NCBI RefSeq assembly: GCF_900187305.1
Contig: NZ_LT906434.1
Span: 1,612,001 to 1,676,000 of the forward strand
Direction of reading: 5' to 3'
DNA: 64,000 nt
From: Neisseria zoodegmatis
Lineage (GTDB): Bacteria; Pseudomonadota; Gammaproteobacteria; Burkholderiales; Neisseriaceae
The notes beneath the pieces are model-generated. The model had not been told where the DNA came from and did no database searches. It worked only from the letters and a program-made list of their open reading frames with translations. Shown here in pieces: positions 18,041 to 27,590 of the stretch. A program made the position numbers and the translations under genes. Every line of letters starts with the position of its first letter. The first letter of the stretch is position 1.

Positions 18041-18069
18041 AAAGCCGCTTTCAATAAGCGGCTTTTTTT
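18041..18069 (-). terminator. Terminator of the carboxypeptidase gene
   Basis: AAAGCCGCTT and AAGCGGCTTT with a 6-nt loop and flanking A/T runs, 12 nt past the stop on the minus strand. Confidence 0.9.
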
Positions 18070-18080
18070 AACCAATGAGT

Positions 18081-19274
18081 TTATTCGTCGGCAAATAAAC
18101 TCTTAAACCAAAGAACGATGCTGTCGTAAGTACGGCCAAACCAACCCGCTTCTTCTACGGTATTTAAAGCTACCACGTTTTTTTCAGCCAAGACGGTATT
18201 GCCATTCATAACTTTCAGCTTGCCTAAAACCTGCCCTTTTTGAATAGGTGCCAATACGGGCTGTACCGTTTCCAAAATCGGTTTAATATTTTGCCCTTCA
18301 CCATGAGGAATCGTCACATACGAAGCGTTTAAGAAACCTACATTTACGGCATTGGAACTGCCTTTATATACCTTCACCTGGGAAATGGTTTGATTAGCAT
18401 CGTATAATTTGGGCGTATCGTAAGCCTGCAAAGCCCAGTTCAATAATTTGCTGCTTTCTGACGCACGAGCTTCTGTGCTTTCCGTGCCGACGACAACGGA
18501 AATCACACGGCGGCCGTTGCGTTTGCTGGAGGCCACCAAGTTGTAACCTGCGCTACTGGTATGGCCGGTTTTCAAACCGTCTACGTTGGGATCGCGATAC
18601 AGCAGCAAATTGCGGTTCGGCTGTTCGATGTTATTGTATTTAAACGATTTCATCGCATAAATCGGATAATATTTAGGGAAATCGCGGATAATTGCACCTG
18701 CCAAAATCACCAAATCGTTAACGCTAGTGAGATGGCCTTCTCCCGGCAAACCGGTACTATTGGTGTAAACAGTATTTTTCATGCCCAAGCGTTTGGCTTC
18801 CGCATTCATCATGGTAGCGAAACCCTCTTCGCTACCGCCGATGGCTTCTGCCAAAGTAATGGCGGCATCGTTACCTGACTGAACAATCAAACCTTTAATC
18901 AAATCGCTAACGCTGGCCGGTTTTTTAGGATCCAAAAACATGCGTGATCCTTCGGCTTTCCAACCTTTTTCAGACACGGTCAGCATTTGGTCGGGTTTTA
19001 ACGTGCCGTTGTCTAATGCTTTAAAAGCCAAATAAGCAGTCATCAGTTTGGTAAGAGAAGCCGGCTCGATTTGGGCATTCAGATTTTTTTCAGCGAGAAT
19101 TTGGCCGCTTTGCGCATCTTTCACGATATAAGCTGTGGCGGAAATTTCAGGCAGGGGAACTGCCGCAGGTGTGGCTGTTTGCGCGGGAGCGTTAGCTTGC
19201 GGAGCAGGAACAGTGGCAAAGGCTGAGCTGCAAACAAAAGCGGCCGTCATCAGGCCGAGTAAGGTTTTCTTCAT
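18081..19274 (-). CDS. D-alanyl-D-alanine carboxypeptidase, PBP5/6 family (S11)
   Basis: The enzyme trims the terminal D-Ala of peptidoglycan stem peptides in the periplasm. From the chosen ATG at 19274 (397 residues) there is a signal peptide (MKKTLLGLMTAAFVCSSAFA), the SxxK motif at S73-K76 (SLTK), SGN at S133 and KTG at K234, then the C-terminal PBP5 domain and an amphipathic tail (FGRTYDSIVLWFKSLF) for membrane attachment. AAAGAAG lies 9 nt before this ATG; an in-frame TTG 9 nt upstream is less likely. Paralogue name (dacA/dacC) cannot be decided from sequence alone. Confidence 0.9.
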   Translation of the reverse strand: MKKTLLGLMTAAFVCSSAFATVPAPQANAPAQTATPAAVPLPEISATAYIVKDAQSGQILAEKNLNAQIEPASLTKLMTAYLAFKALDNGTLKPDQMLTVSEKGWKAEGSRMFLDPKKPASVSDLIKGLIVQSGNDAAITLAEAIGGSEEGFATMMNAEAKRLGMKNTVYTNSTGLPGEGHLTSVNDLVILAGAIIRDFPKYYPIYAMKSFKYNNIEQPNRNLLLYRDPNVDGLKTGHTSSAGYNLVASSKRNGRRVISVVVGTESTEARASESSKLLNWALQAYDTPKLYDANQTISQVKVYKGSSNAVNVGFLNASYVTIPHGEGQNIKPILETVQPVLAPIQKGQVLGKLKVMNGNTVLAEKNVVALNTVEEAGWFGRTYDSIVLWFKSLFADE

Positions 19275-19432
19275 GTAGTTCAACTTCTTTAAATGTTTAT
19301 GAGTGATACAAGCCGTCTGTATTTTCAGACGGCCTGTTAATAGTTGGGTAAACTATGCAGACGCGGTAAAGCGGTTTCACGCCTGATTTAGCCGGCTTGC
19401 GGTTTGAAGCAAGCCTTTGGTTATAGAGGCGC

Positions 19433-19462
19433 ATTATACCTATTAATGTGTTCATTTGCTAA
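19433..19462 (-). promoter_or_regulatory. Promoter of the carboxypeptidase gene
   Basis: Minus-strand TTAGCA (19457-19462) and a perfect TATAAT (19433-19438) with an 18-nt spacer. Between it and the gene lie a possible leader hairpin (GGCTTGC/GCAAGCC near 19393-19415) and a DUS at about 19322. The rest of the 19275-19649 gap holds a second DUS at about 19475 and AT-rich sequence before ilvA. Confidence 0.6.
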
Positions 19463-19649
19463 GATTTTTCTTGCTTTCAGACGGCCTGCGGAGTATGGTT
19501 TCAGGTTTATTCAGATATTATTTAACTTGGTGCTTACCAAGTTTGCACGGGCGGCAGAATATTAAAAATGCAGCTTTAGACTTGGGCGGTTTGTTTTTTA
19601 CACACGGCTCAAATAAATAAGAATATATACTTTTGATTATCATAATATT

Positions 19650-21173
19650 ATGAGCACTCTTTCTTATTCCGACTATCTTATCCGCATTCTCAACGCATCT
19701 GTTTATGATGTAGCCGTAGAAACACCTCTTGAACCAGCCCGCGGCCTTTCGCATCGTGCCGGTAATCATATTTTACTCAAGCGCGAAGATTTGCAGCCTG
19801 TGTTTTCTTTCAAAATCCGTGGCGCGTATAACAAAATGTCCAAACTTTCTAAAGATGCGTTGGCTCGCGGCATTATTGCAGCCAGCGCGGGAAATCATGC
19901 ACAAGGGGTTGCTTTGTCGGCGCAGCGCTTGGGTTGCCGTGCCGTAATCGTGATGCCGGAAACAACTCCACAAATCAAAGTGGACGCAGTACGAAACCGC
20001 GGCGGCGAAGTGGTGCTTAAAGGCGTGTCGTACAATGATGCCTATGATTATGCGGTCGAACTTGCCGAAAAAGAAGGCTTAACCTACATCGCGCCGTTCG
20101 ATGATCCGGATGTGATTGCCGGACAAGGAACCATCGGCATGGAAATCTTGCGCCAAACTTCCAGCAAAATCGATGCGATTTTTGTACCTATCGGCGGCGG
20201 CGGTTTGGCTGCGGGCATTGCCGCTTTTATCAAGCAAGTCCGCCCTGAAATCAAAATTATCGGCGTGCAAACCCACGATTCATGTTGTATGAAGGTTTCT
20301 ATTGCCGAAGGCAAACGGGTCGAGCTGAAAGATGTAGGGTTGTTTTCAGACGGCACGGCTGTGAAGCTGGTTGGAGAAGAAACATTCCGTATCTGTCGCG
20401 ATTTGTTAGACGATATCATTACTGTCGATACCGATGCTATTTGCGGTGCTATCAAAGATATTTTCGACGACACCCGCAGCATTATGGAGCCTGCCGGTGC
20501 GCTCGCACTGGCAGGCTTGAAGGCTTACGTTAACCGTAATCAAGCGGAAGGCGAAACCTTGATTGCTGTCACCAGCGGTGCGAACATCAACTTCCACCGT
20601 TTGCGCCATGTGTCGGAACGTAGTGAGTTGGGCGAAGGTAACGAAGGCATTTTTGCCGTGTCCATTCCCGAAAAGCCCGGCAGCTTCTTGAAGTTTGTCA
20701 ACGTTATTGGCAGCCGCAATATCACGGAATTCAACTACCGCTACGGCGACGATCAAATCGCGCATATTTTCGTCGGTATTCAGACGGCCGGTTTGCAAGA
20801 CTTGGCCAAAATCAGTGCCGAACTTACCGCCGCCGGCTTGCCGAACACCGATTTAACTAACAACGAAATTGCCAAAATCCACACGCGCTACATGGTTGGC
20901 GGTCGCACGCACAAAGTAGCCAACGAGCGCGTTGTCAGCTTCGAGTTTCCCGAACGCCCGGGCGCATTGGCTAAATTCTTAAGCAATATGCAAACCGACT
21001 GGAACATCACCCTCTTTCATTACCGCAATCACGGGGCGGATTACGGCAGAGTGCTGGTCGGCGTGGACGTGCCCGAACAAGATTGCGAAGCCTTTGCGGA
21101 ATTTCTCGACGGGCTGGGCTATGTTTACGAAGACGAAACCCATAATGCAGCCTATAAGCTCTTTTTGGGCTGA
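19650..21173 (+). CDS. ilvA: Threonine ammonia-lyase, biosynthetic
   Basis: IlvA converts L-threonine to 2-oxobutanoate, the first step to isoleucine. The 507-residue protein has the PLP-binding lysine K55 in FSFKIRGAYN, the glycine loop PIGGGGLAAG, and two C-terminal ACT-like regulatory repeats (about 330-400 and 425-500, IPEKPGSFLKFV and FPERPGALAKFL), which marks the allosteric biosynthetic form rather than catabolic TdcB. The ATG at 19650 starts MSTLSYSDYLIRILNASVYD as in relatives. A DUS follows the stop. Confidence 0.97.
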   Translation: MSTLSYSDYLIRILNASVYDVAVETPLEPARGLSHRAGNHILLKREDLQPVFSFKIRGAYNKMSKLSKDALARGIIAASAGNHAQGVALSAQRLGCRAVIVMPETTPQIKVDAVRNRGGEVVLKGVSYNDAYDYAVELAEKEGLTYIAPFDDPDVIAGQGTIGMEILRQTSSKIDAIFVPIGGGGLAAGIAAFIKQVRPEIKIIGVQTHDSCCMKVSIAEGKRVELKDVGLFSDGTAVKLVGEETFRICRDLLDDIITVDTDAICGAIKDIFDDTRSIMEPAGALALAGLKAYVNRNQAEGETLIAVTSGANINFHRLRHVSERSELGEGNEGIFAVSIPEKPGSFLKFVNVIGSRNITEFNYRYGDDQIAHIFVGIQTAGLQDLAKISAELTAAGLPNTDLTNNEIAKIHTRYMVGGRTHKVANERVVSFEFPERPGALAKFLSNMQTDWNITLFHYRNHGADYGRVLVGVDVPEQDCEAFAEFLDGLGYVYEDETHNAAYKLFLG

Positions 21174-21341
21174 ATGTAACTAAGGCCGTCTGAACAGTAA
21201 ACTTGACATAGCGCAATCAAGATTGAAATAAAATACCCGAAAATTTAATTTTTCAGCTTTTTTCATGAATAATATGGTCTAAATCAAATTATTCAAAACA
21301 GCTAACCCAAACAACTCAATACACATAAGGAGTATGTTCAC

Positions 21342-21914
21342 ATGAAACTTTATTTAGCTTTTATTTCCGCAGCCGTATTAGGTTTGACTGCTTGTTCGCA
21401 AGAGCCTGCACAACAAGCTCCGGCAGCCGAAGCCCCTGCCGCAGCCAGCGCAGCTGCATCTGAACCTGCTGCGGCCGAACCCGCTGCTGCCGCTTCCGAA
21501 GCGGCTCCTGCGGCTGCCGCCGATGCTGCGTGCAGCACCGTAGTGGAATCCGACGATGCGATGAAATACAACGTGTCTGAAATCAATATCAGCAAGGCAT
21601 GTAAAGAGTTCACCATCACTTTGAAACACGTCGGCAAAATGCCTAAAGCCGCAATGGGTCACAATATTGTGATTACCAAAGCGGAAGATGTGGATGCTGT
21701 AACCAAAGACGGTGCTTCTGCAGGTGCTGAAGGCGACTACATTAAGGCGGGCGATGAGCGCATTGTTGCTTCTACCAAACTCATCGGCGGCGGCGAAGAA
21801 ACCAGCATTACCGTAGATACCGGTAAATTTGCGGCCGGCAACCAATATGAATTCTTCTGCTCGTTCCCCGGCCACCTCGGTTTGATGCGCGGCAAAGTGA
21901 ACTTGGCAGATTAA
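21342..21914 (+). CDS. laz: Lipid-modified azurin H.8 (Laz)
   Basis: Laz is an outer-membrane-attached blue copper protein that can donate electrons to cytochrome c peroxidase or nitrite reductase. The 190-residue precursor has a lipobox LTAC with C18, an Ala/Pro/Glu-rich H.8 linker (about 20-62, including AAEAP), and an azurin domain with copper ligands H107, C173, H178 and M182. AAGGAG lies before the ATG. A TTGACA with AT-rich downstream sequence near 21204 is the probable promoter. Nitrate reductase in the same window fits an anaerobic electron-transport role. Confidence 0.96.
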   Translation: MKLYLAFISAAVLGLTACSQEPAQQAPAAEAPAAASAAASEPAAAEPAAAASEAAPAAAADAACSTVVESDDAMKYNVSEINISKACKEFTITLKHVGKMPKAAMGHNIVITKAEDVDAVTKDGASAGAEGDYIKAGDERIVASTKLIGGGEETSITVDTGKFAAGNQYEFFCSFPGHLGLMRGKVNLAD

Positions 21915-21932
21915 TTTTCACCGGCTGAAATA

Positions 21933-21969
21933 AAAACACTCACAAGCTTTCATGGCTTGTGAGTGTTTT
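21933..21969 (+). terminator. laz terminator
   Basis: AAACACTCACAAGC and GCTTGTGAGTGTTT form a 14-bp stem with a 7-nt loop and T tail. It also faces the convergent aspartokinase gene. Confidence 0.9.
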
Positions 21970-21990
21970 TTATAGCGGAATGAAACGGAA

Positions 21991-23208
21991 TTAGCCCAAA
22001 TCAAATGCCTTGTGCAGCACGCGGGTTGCCAATTCCATGTATTTTTCGTCGATTAGCACCGATACTTTGATTTCCGAAGTAGAAATCATTTGAATGTTGA
22101 TGCCTTCTTCGGCCAAAGTGCGGAACATTTTAGACGCAACGCCAACATGCGAACGCATACCCAAACCAACGATAGACACTTTGCATACAGTATCATCGCC
22201 GTCGATTTCTGCGGCACCGATGCTCTCTTTCAAGCCGTTCAGCAACTCCAACACGGGCTTGTATTCGCCGCGCGGTACGGTGAATGAAAAGTCAGTTGTG
22301 CCTTCCGCGCCGACATTTTGGATAATCATGTCCACTTCGATGTTGGCATTGGCTACCGCGCCGAGAATTTGGTAAGCCACACCGGGTTTGTCCGGCACGC
22401 CGCGCACGTTGACACGGGCTTGGTTTTTGTCGAATGCAATACCGGATACGGCTGCTCTTTCCATGTTGTTGTCCTCTTCAAAGGTAATTAATGTACCGCT
22501 ACCGCCCTCTTGCAGGCTGCTCAACACGCGCAGGCGGACTTTGTATTTGCCGGCGAATTCCACCGAACGGATTTGTAAAACTTTCGAGCCTAAGCTTGCC
22601 AGCTCCAGCATTTCTTCAAAAGTTACCGTATCCAGACGACGGGCCTCCGGCACGACGCGCGGGTCGGTGGTATAGACGCCGTCCACATCGGTATAAATCT
22701 GGCACTCATCGGCTTTTAAAGCGGCAGCCAATGCAACGGCCGAAGTATCCGAACCGCCGCGGCCCAATGTGGAAATGTCGCCGTTGGCATTCACGCCTTG
22801 GAAACCGGCCACAATCACCACTTTGCCTTCTTTCAAATCGGCACGCATGACTTTGTCGTCGATGTCTTCGATACGCGCTTTGGTGTGGGCGTTGTCGGTT
22901 CTCACCGGTACTTGCCAGCCGGTATAGCTCTTGGCATCTACGCCGATGTTTTTCAACGCCATCGCCAACAGGCCGATGGTAACTTGTTCGCCCGTGGATA
23001 ATACAACGTCCAATTCGCGCGGGTCGGGGAAATCCTGCATTTCGTGCGCCAATGCAACCAAGCGGTTGGTTTCACCGCTCATGGCAGATACCACCACAAC
23101 GACATCGTGGCCTTCTGCGCGGGTTTTGGCGACACGTTTGGCTACGTTTTTGATGCGTTCGGCGGAGCCTACTGAAGTGCCGCCGTATTTTTGTACGATT
23201 AACGCCAT
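21991..23208 (-). CDS. lysC: Aspartate kinase
   Basis: This enzyme phosphorylates L-aspartate, opening the pathway to lysine/diaminopimelate, threonine and methionine. The 405-residue protein starts MALIVQKYGGTSVG with the kinase signature (residues 7-14), has the catalytic-domain motif GRGGSDTSAVALAAALKA and two C-terminal ACT domains (about 265-405) for feedback control. It is monofunctional, with no homoserine dehydrogenase fused. The gene ends convergent with laz. Confidence 0.95.
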   Translation of the reverse strand: MALIVQKYGGTSVGSAERIKNVAKRVAKTRAEGHDVVVVVSAMSGETNRLVALAHEMQDFPDPRELDVVLSTGEQVTIGLLAMALKNIGVDAKSYTGWQVPVRTDNAHTKARIEDIDDKVMRADLKEGKVVIVAGFQGVNANGDISTLGRGGSDTSAVALAAALKADECQIYTDVDGVYTTDPRVVPEARRLDTVTFEEMLELASLGSKVLQIRSVEFAGKYKVRLRVLSSLQEGGSGTLITFEEDNNMERAAVSGIAFDKNQARVNVRGVPDKPGVAYQILGAVANANIEVDMIIQNVGAEGTTDFSFTVPRGEYKPVLELLNGLKESIGAAEIDGDDTVCKVSIVGLGMRSHVGVASKMFRTLAEEGINIQMISTSEIKVSVLIDEKYMELATRVLHKAFDLG

Positions 23209-23439
23209 TTTTCGTGCTTTCTTGATTGATGTTATGGATGCAACGGAAGATTAGTTGCGCTTGGAAAAATTCGTAACATTATTACTATTTTTACCGTTAA
23301 ACACAAGGTGCTGCCGCGCGTAAAAAGGTCTCATTATGCGCCTTATTTCGCGGCTGATAAAGTATAAAAACGCTTCCTTTGCCGCCTCGTCGGCATGGTG
23401 TCTTTTTTGCACACAGCATAATGACGCTTATACATCAAC

Positions 23440-23473
23440 GAGGCCGTCTGAAAAACTTTTTTCAGACGGCCTC
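23440..23473 (-). terminator. cysJ terminator (inverted DUS)
   Basis: GAGGCCGTCTGAAAAA and TTTTTTCAGACGGCCTC form a stem of more than 15 bp just past the cysJ stop on the minus strand. Confidence 0.75.
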
Positions 23474-23502
23474 ACGGCTTCAAATTCAAGCGATTCAAAT
23501 CG

Positions 23503-25299
23503 TTAATAAACATCGCGTTGGTAACGCCTGTCTTCACGCAAACCGTTCAGATAGTCTTCGGCATCGTCGCGGCTGAGTTTGCCCTGTTCGGCGATGATGT
23601 CCAGCAAAATATTTTCCACATCGCGCGCCATGCGGGTCGCGTCACCGCACACATACACATGCGCGCCCTGCTGCAACCATGCCCATACTTCGGCGGCGTT
23701 TTCGGCCAGTTTGTGCTGCACATACACTTTTTCTTCGCCCTGCCTGCTCCACGCCAAATCCGCGCGGGTCAGCAGGCCGTTTTTGCGGTATTGCAGCCAT
23801 TCGGCCTGATACAGAAAGTCGTTGGTAAACCGTTGGTTGCCGAACACCAGCCAGTTTTTACCCGTGTCGCCGTTGGCTTCGCGCTGCTGCATAAAGGCGC
23901 GGAAAGGTGCGATGCCGGTGCCTGCGCCGATCATGATCACCGGCGTGTCGCCGTTTTCGGGCAGGCGGAAATGCGGATTGGGTTCGACAAACACGCGCAC
24001 GCTGCCGCCCTCTTCCAAAGTGCTGCCGACAAAACCCGAAGCCGCGCCGGTGTAGGTGTGGCCGTGGTGTTCGTAACGCACCATGCCTACGGTTAAATGC
24101 ACTTCGTCGCCCACTTCGTCTTGCGCGGAAGCAATCGAATACAGCCGCGGCGTTTGCGGGCGGAACAGCCCGAACAGGGTTTGTGCCTCCAACGGATGGG
24201 GAAAATCGGCCAGCACGCCCACCGGCGGGGTAACGGCAAGGTAAGTATCCAATGCTTCGGCATTTTCTACAGTGCGCTGCAAGTCTTCGCTGCCCGATAA
24301 AGCGGCATATTGCTGCACAAAAGCAGGCGTATTTTGAGTAATGTCGGCATGCTCGGTTAAGGCAGTCTGAATATCGGTTTCGCTTCCGTCGGCAAGGCGC
24401 ACGGTTTCGCTGCCGTTTAAGTTGTTCAAGGCTAGAATTTCCGCCACCAAGTCGGGGGCATTCATCGGCCAAATGCCTAAAGAATCGCCGGCTTGATAGC
24501 GGATGTCGGAGCCGCTCAAGTCGATTTCGATATGCTGTACATCTTTTTCGGCATTGCGGGCGGTAATTTTCTGGCGCACGGAAAGGGAGGCGGTAAACGG
24601 CTGCTCTTTCGTGTAAACCTGTGCGGCAGATGACGGTGTTTGAACAGGCTTGAGGCCGTCTGAAACCGACGTTGCGGCTTGGGCGCACAGTTCGGCCACT
24701 TTGGCGGAAACGGTTTCCACCCAAGCATTGGCGGCCGTCTGAAAATCCAAATCGCATTCGCCCAACGCGCTTAAACGGGTTGCGCCTAATTCGGCAAGTT
24801 TGGCATCGAAATCTTTACCGGCCTGACAAAACTTGGGATAAGAAGAATCGCCCAAACCGAGCACGGCAAAGCTGAGTTTGCTCAAATCGGGGGCTTTTTT
24901 GCCGAACAGCAGTTTATACAGCGGCACCGCTTCTTCCGGCGGCTCGCCCTCGCCCTGCGTGGACGTTATCAACAGCACAATGTCTTCTTCGGGCAGCGTT
25001 TTGCTCTTGAAATCGGCCGCCGCCACCAAGCGCGCGTTGATGCCCGCCGATTCCAGTTTCACCAGCAAATCGGCGGCTACACGGCGGGCGTTGCCGGTTT
25101 GCGAGGCCGAAAGCACGGTTACGCGGCGCGGTTCGGCAGCGAGGGGAACTGCTTCGGGCGCGGCAAAGGCCGTCTGAACAGCCGCTCCGTTCTGCTGGCT
25201 TTGCGCCCAACAATAGCCCGACAGCCATGCAAGCTGGGTGGAAGAAAGTGAAGAAAGCCGGTCGGCAATTTCAGACGGCAGCGGATTGGCTTGGCTCAT
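23503..25299 (-). CDS. cysJ: Sulfite reductase [NADPH] flavoprotein alpha-component
   Basis: CysJ moves electrons from NADPH through FAD and FMN to the CysI hemoprotein for sulfite reduction to sulfide. The 598-residue product has an N-terminal flavodoxin domain (about 58-200, TVLSASQTGNARR and LLITSTQGEGEPPEE), an FAD-binding domain with RLYSIASAQDE, and a C-terminal NADPH-binding part (MIGAGTGIAPFRAFM, VYVCGDATRMARDVE). Length is normal. No cysI follows; the gene stands alone between a DUS hairpin and agmatinase, so its partner must be encoded elsewhere. Several DUS are embedded in the coding sequence. Confidence 0.95.
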   Translation of the reverse strand: MSQANPLPSEIADRLSSLSSTQLAWLSGYCWAQSQQNGAAVQTAFAAPEAVPLAAEPRRVTVLSASQTGNARRVAADLLVKLESAGINARLVAAADFKSKTLPEEDIVLLITSTQGEGEPPEEAVPLYKLLFGKKAPDLSKLSFAVLGLGDSSYPKFCQAGKDFDAKLAELGATRLSALGECDLDFQTAANAWVETVSAKVAELCAQAATSVSDGLKPVQTPSSAAQVYTKEQPFTASLSVRQKITARNAEKDVQHIEIDLSGSDIRYQAGDSLGIWPMNAPDLVAEILALNNLNGSETVRLADGSETDIQTALTEHADITQNTPAFVQQYAALSGSEDLQRTVENAEALDTYLAVTPPVGVLADFPHPLEAQTLFGLFRPQTPRLYSIASAQDEVGDEVHLTVGMVRYEHHGHTYTGAASGFVGSTLEEGGSVRVFVEPNPHFRLPENGDTPVIMIGAGTGIAPFRAFMQQREANGDTGKNWLVFGNQRFTNDFLYQAEWLQYRKNGLLTRADLAWSRQGEEKVYVQHKLAENAAEVWAWLQQGAHVYVCGDATRMARDVENILLDIIAEQGKLSRDDAEDYLNGLREDRRYQRDVY

Positions 25300-25490
25300 G
25301 CGGATTCCTTTATTCTCTTTATTCAGCGTTTTATTTTTGCGGCAGACACGTTAGGCACGCGCTTCCCAAACATAGCCGCCACTTTAAACAGGCCGTCTGA
25401 AAAAAGGAAAGAATGGTTGGTTTTAACCACATGCACTTTTGTTATATCAAACCGCACGGCATGCGGTCGGCGCATTTCTGCTGCTCATAA

Positions 25491-25538
25491 AAAATCCTCC
25501 GAACCGGCAGCAGTTTTCCGGCAAGTTCGGAGGATTTT
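25491..25538 (-). terminator. Terminator of agmatinase gene
   Basis: AAAATCCTCCGAAC and GTTCGGAGGATTTT form a perfect 14-bp stem with a 20-nt loop that contains its own small hairpin (CCGGCAG/TTCCGG). Confidence 0.8.
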
Positions 25539-25577
25539 GATGAAATGCAGCTTATCTCAATGTCGAGAACGTTTGTT

Positions 25578-26546
25578 TTACAACTTGCCCGCTACTTTCT
25601 TATTGCGCATCAGGCACAGCATATCGGCGGCCACATGCGCGGCGGCAATGGCGGTAATCTCGGCGTTATCATAAGCGGGAGACACTTCCACCACGTCCAT
25701 ACCGACAATATTCAAATCGCCCAGCGCGCGGACAATGCCCAGAGCGGTATGCGAATTCAAACCGCCGGGAACGGGCGTGCCGGTGCCCGGAGCGAAAGCG
25801 GGATCGAGGCAGTCGATATCGAAGGTCAGGTAAACGGGGTTGTCGCCGATGATGTCGTAAATGCGTTTTACTGTCGCCTCAACACCATTTTCATTAATCC
25901 ACGGCGCAAACAGCATGTTCATGCCCATGAAGTCGCTGTTCCAAGTGCGGATGCCGACTTGGGCGGAAGTTTTCGGCTCAATCAAACCTTCTTTGATGGC
26001 TTTGTAAAACATGGTGCCGTGGTTTAAAGATTCGGGCGCGTCATCCGGCCAAGTGTCGCAATGTGCATCGAAATGCAGCAGGCTCAAAGGTTTGCCGTAT
26101 TTTTCGGCATGTGCCTGCAACAGCGGATAAGTGATGAAATGGTCGCCGCCGAAGGTGAGCATTTTGGCGTTGCTGTTGTTGATGATGTCGCGCGCGTGTT
26201 GAACGATGGTTTCACGAATTGTCCACGGCTGATGCGCATCAAACCAGCAGTCGCCGTAATCGATTACGGCCAAATCGTCAAACGGGTCGAAACCCCACGG
26301 AAACAGGTTCAATTCGGCCAACTGCACGCTGGCGGCACGGATAGCCGCCGGCCCTAAACGCGCACCCGGGCGGAAAGTGGTGGCCAAATCCAGCGGCACG
26401 CCCGAAACCACTACATCGGTCCCGCTCAAATCGCGCGTGTAGCGGCGGCGCATAAACGACAATGCGCCGGAATAAGTGTTTTCAATGGTTGAACCTTTGA
26501 GTGATTCGCGACGGAATGCACCGTCGCCGTAAATTTTACCGCTCAT
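25578..26546 (-). CDS. speB: Agmatinase (ureohydrolase family)
   Basis: Agmatinase splits agmatine to putrescine and urea with a dinuclear Mn centre. The 322-residue protein has all ligand motifs: GGDH with H136, DAHCD with D160, H162 and D164, and FDIDCLDP with D243 and D245. Specificity for agmatine rather than arginine, guanidinobutyrate or similar substrates is inferred from overall likeness. No speA is adjacent. A DUS hairpin lies between it and the upstream dedA gene. Confidence 0.85.
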   Translation of the reverse strand: MSGKIYGDGAFRRESLKGSTIENTYSGALSFMRRRYTRDLSGTDVVVSGVPLDLATTFRPGARLGPAAIRAASVQLAELNLFPWGFDPFDDLAVIDYGDCWFDAHQPWTIRETIVQHARDIINNSNAKMLTFGGDHFITYPLLQAHAEKYGKPLSLLHFDAHCDTWPDDAPESLNHGTMFYKAIKEGLIEPKTSAQVGIRTWNSDFMGMNMLFAPWINENGVEATVKRIYDIIGDNPVYLTFDIDCLDPAFAPGTGTPVPGGLNSHTALGIVRALGDLNIVGMDVVEVSPAYDNAEITAIAAAHVAADMLCLMRNKKVAGKL

Positions 26547-26572
26547 GTCTGTCTTTCATACTTTATTGCTTA

Positions 26573-26614
26573 AAGGCCGTCTGAATCAATAAACCAAAGG
26601 CTTTCAGACGGCCT
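26573..26614. terminator. Inverted DUS pair between dedA and speB
   Basis: AGGCCGTCTGAA and TTCAGACGGCCT with a loop of about 18 nt, in the gap between the two minus-strand genes. Confidence 0.6.
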
Positions 26615-26643
26615 GAAAGCCTTTTGCCGGACAGCAACCTTGC

Positions 26644-27327
26644 TTAATCCGCCGTATGGTTGGCTTTGGCTGCGGCTTGACGCTCTTTGCGTTTTAAACG
26701 CAGCTCGCGGATGTGCTGGCGGAAAAAACGTTGGCGTTGGCGTTTTTTCCAAAAGAAATACAGCAGCACCGCCGCACCGATGCCGATTACGATAAACAAG
26801 CCGTATTGGAACTGGTGGATTTTTTCCATCAGCCATGTACGGTTTTCCGCACCGTAAGAACCCAGATACACCCACACCGGCACCGAAATCAGGGCGGCAA
26901 GGCCGTCCATCATCAAAAAGCGCATATACGATACTTTGCGGCTGATACCGGCGGTGATGAAAATGGGCGTACGCAAGCCGGGCAGGAAACGTGCCGCAAA
27001 CAGCACGCGGTTGCCGTATTTATCGAATTTTTCCTGAACTTGTGCGTAGCGCTGCGGCGTCATCACACGGGCAATCAGGCGTACTTTCAATATTTTATGG
27101 CCGAACACCCGTCCGGCGGCGAACATCAGGCCGTCGCCCACCAACACGCCGAGCATGCCTACAACAACCATAATATGCACGTTGGTGTAGCCCAAACCCG
27201 AAATCACGCCGCCTGCCACCAGCGTAACGTCTTCGGGAATCGGCACACCGAATCCGCATGCCAACAGCACCAAAAATACTGCGGCATAACCGTATTGAAT
27301 GAAGAAAGCTTCTAAAATAGCAAGCAT
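26644..27327 (-). CDS. DedA family membrane protein
   Basis: The 227-residue product has several hydrophobic segments and the DedA/SNARE-associated signature (FGVPIPEDVTLVAGGVISGLG, FGHKILKVRLIARVMTPQRYAQVQEKFDKYGNR, ARFLPGLRTPIFITAG). DedA proteins are polytopic inner-membrane proteins linked to undecaprenyl-phosphate or phospholipid flipping. The C terminus is strongly basic (KKRQRQRFFRQHIRELRLKRKER). Which paralogue it is cannot be told. Confidence 0.88.
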   Translation of the reverse strand: MLAILEAFFIQYGYAAVFLVLLACGFGVPIPEDVTLVAGGVISGLGYTNVHIMVVVGMLGVLVGDGLMFAAGRVFGHKILKVRLIARVMTPQRYAQVQEKFDKYGNRVLFAARFLPGLRTPIFITAGISRKVSYMRFLMMDGLAALISVPVWVYLGSYGAENRTWLMEKIHQFQYGLFIVIGIGAAVLLYFFWKKRQRQRFFRQHIRELRLKRKERQAAAKANHTAD

Positions 27328-27590
27328 AACGCTTGTCCCTTATTGGTTTGATTGTGTGAAATAAAATATCGGTTTGAGTAGGCAGGCCGTCTGAAAACAT
27401 TGCTTATCGGCCTGCCCGGATATTTCGCAGTTTAAACTTCATTGTATTGCAAACGGGCTTGATACTGCTCTTGAGGCCGTCTGAAAATAAGGTGAAATTT
27501 GATGCTGCCCAACAGTTTCTCATGTTATTTCAGACGACCCGGAAACCATTGCCCTCGGCCGTCTGAAACACCTTAAGATTAATACCTGAA

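Noticed and set aside
19630-19652. Fur-box-like sequence before ilvA (TTGATTATCATAATATTATG)
   Set aside because: Only a loose match in AT-rich DNA and ilvA is not an expected Fur target.
25430-25490. Possible further MITE fragment before the cysJ/speB gap
   Set aside because: Only a short GCGCATTTCTG-CTGCTC resemblance to the repeat interior, without recognisable ends.
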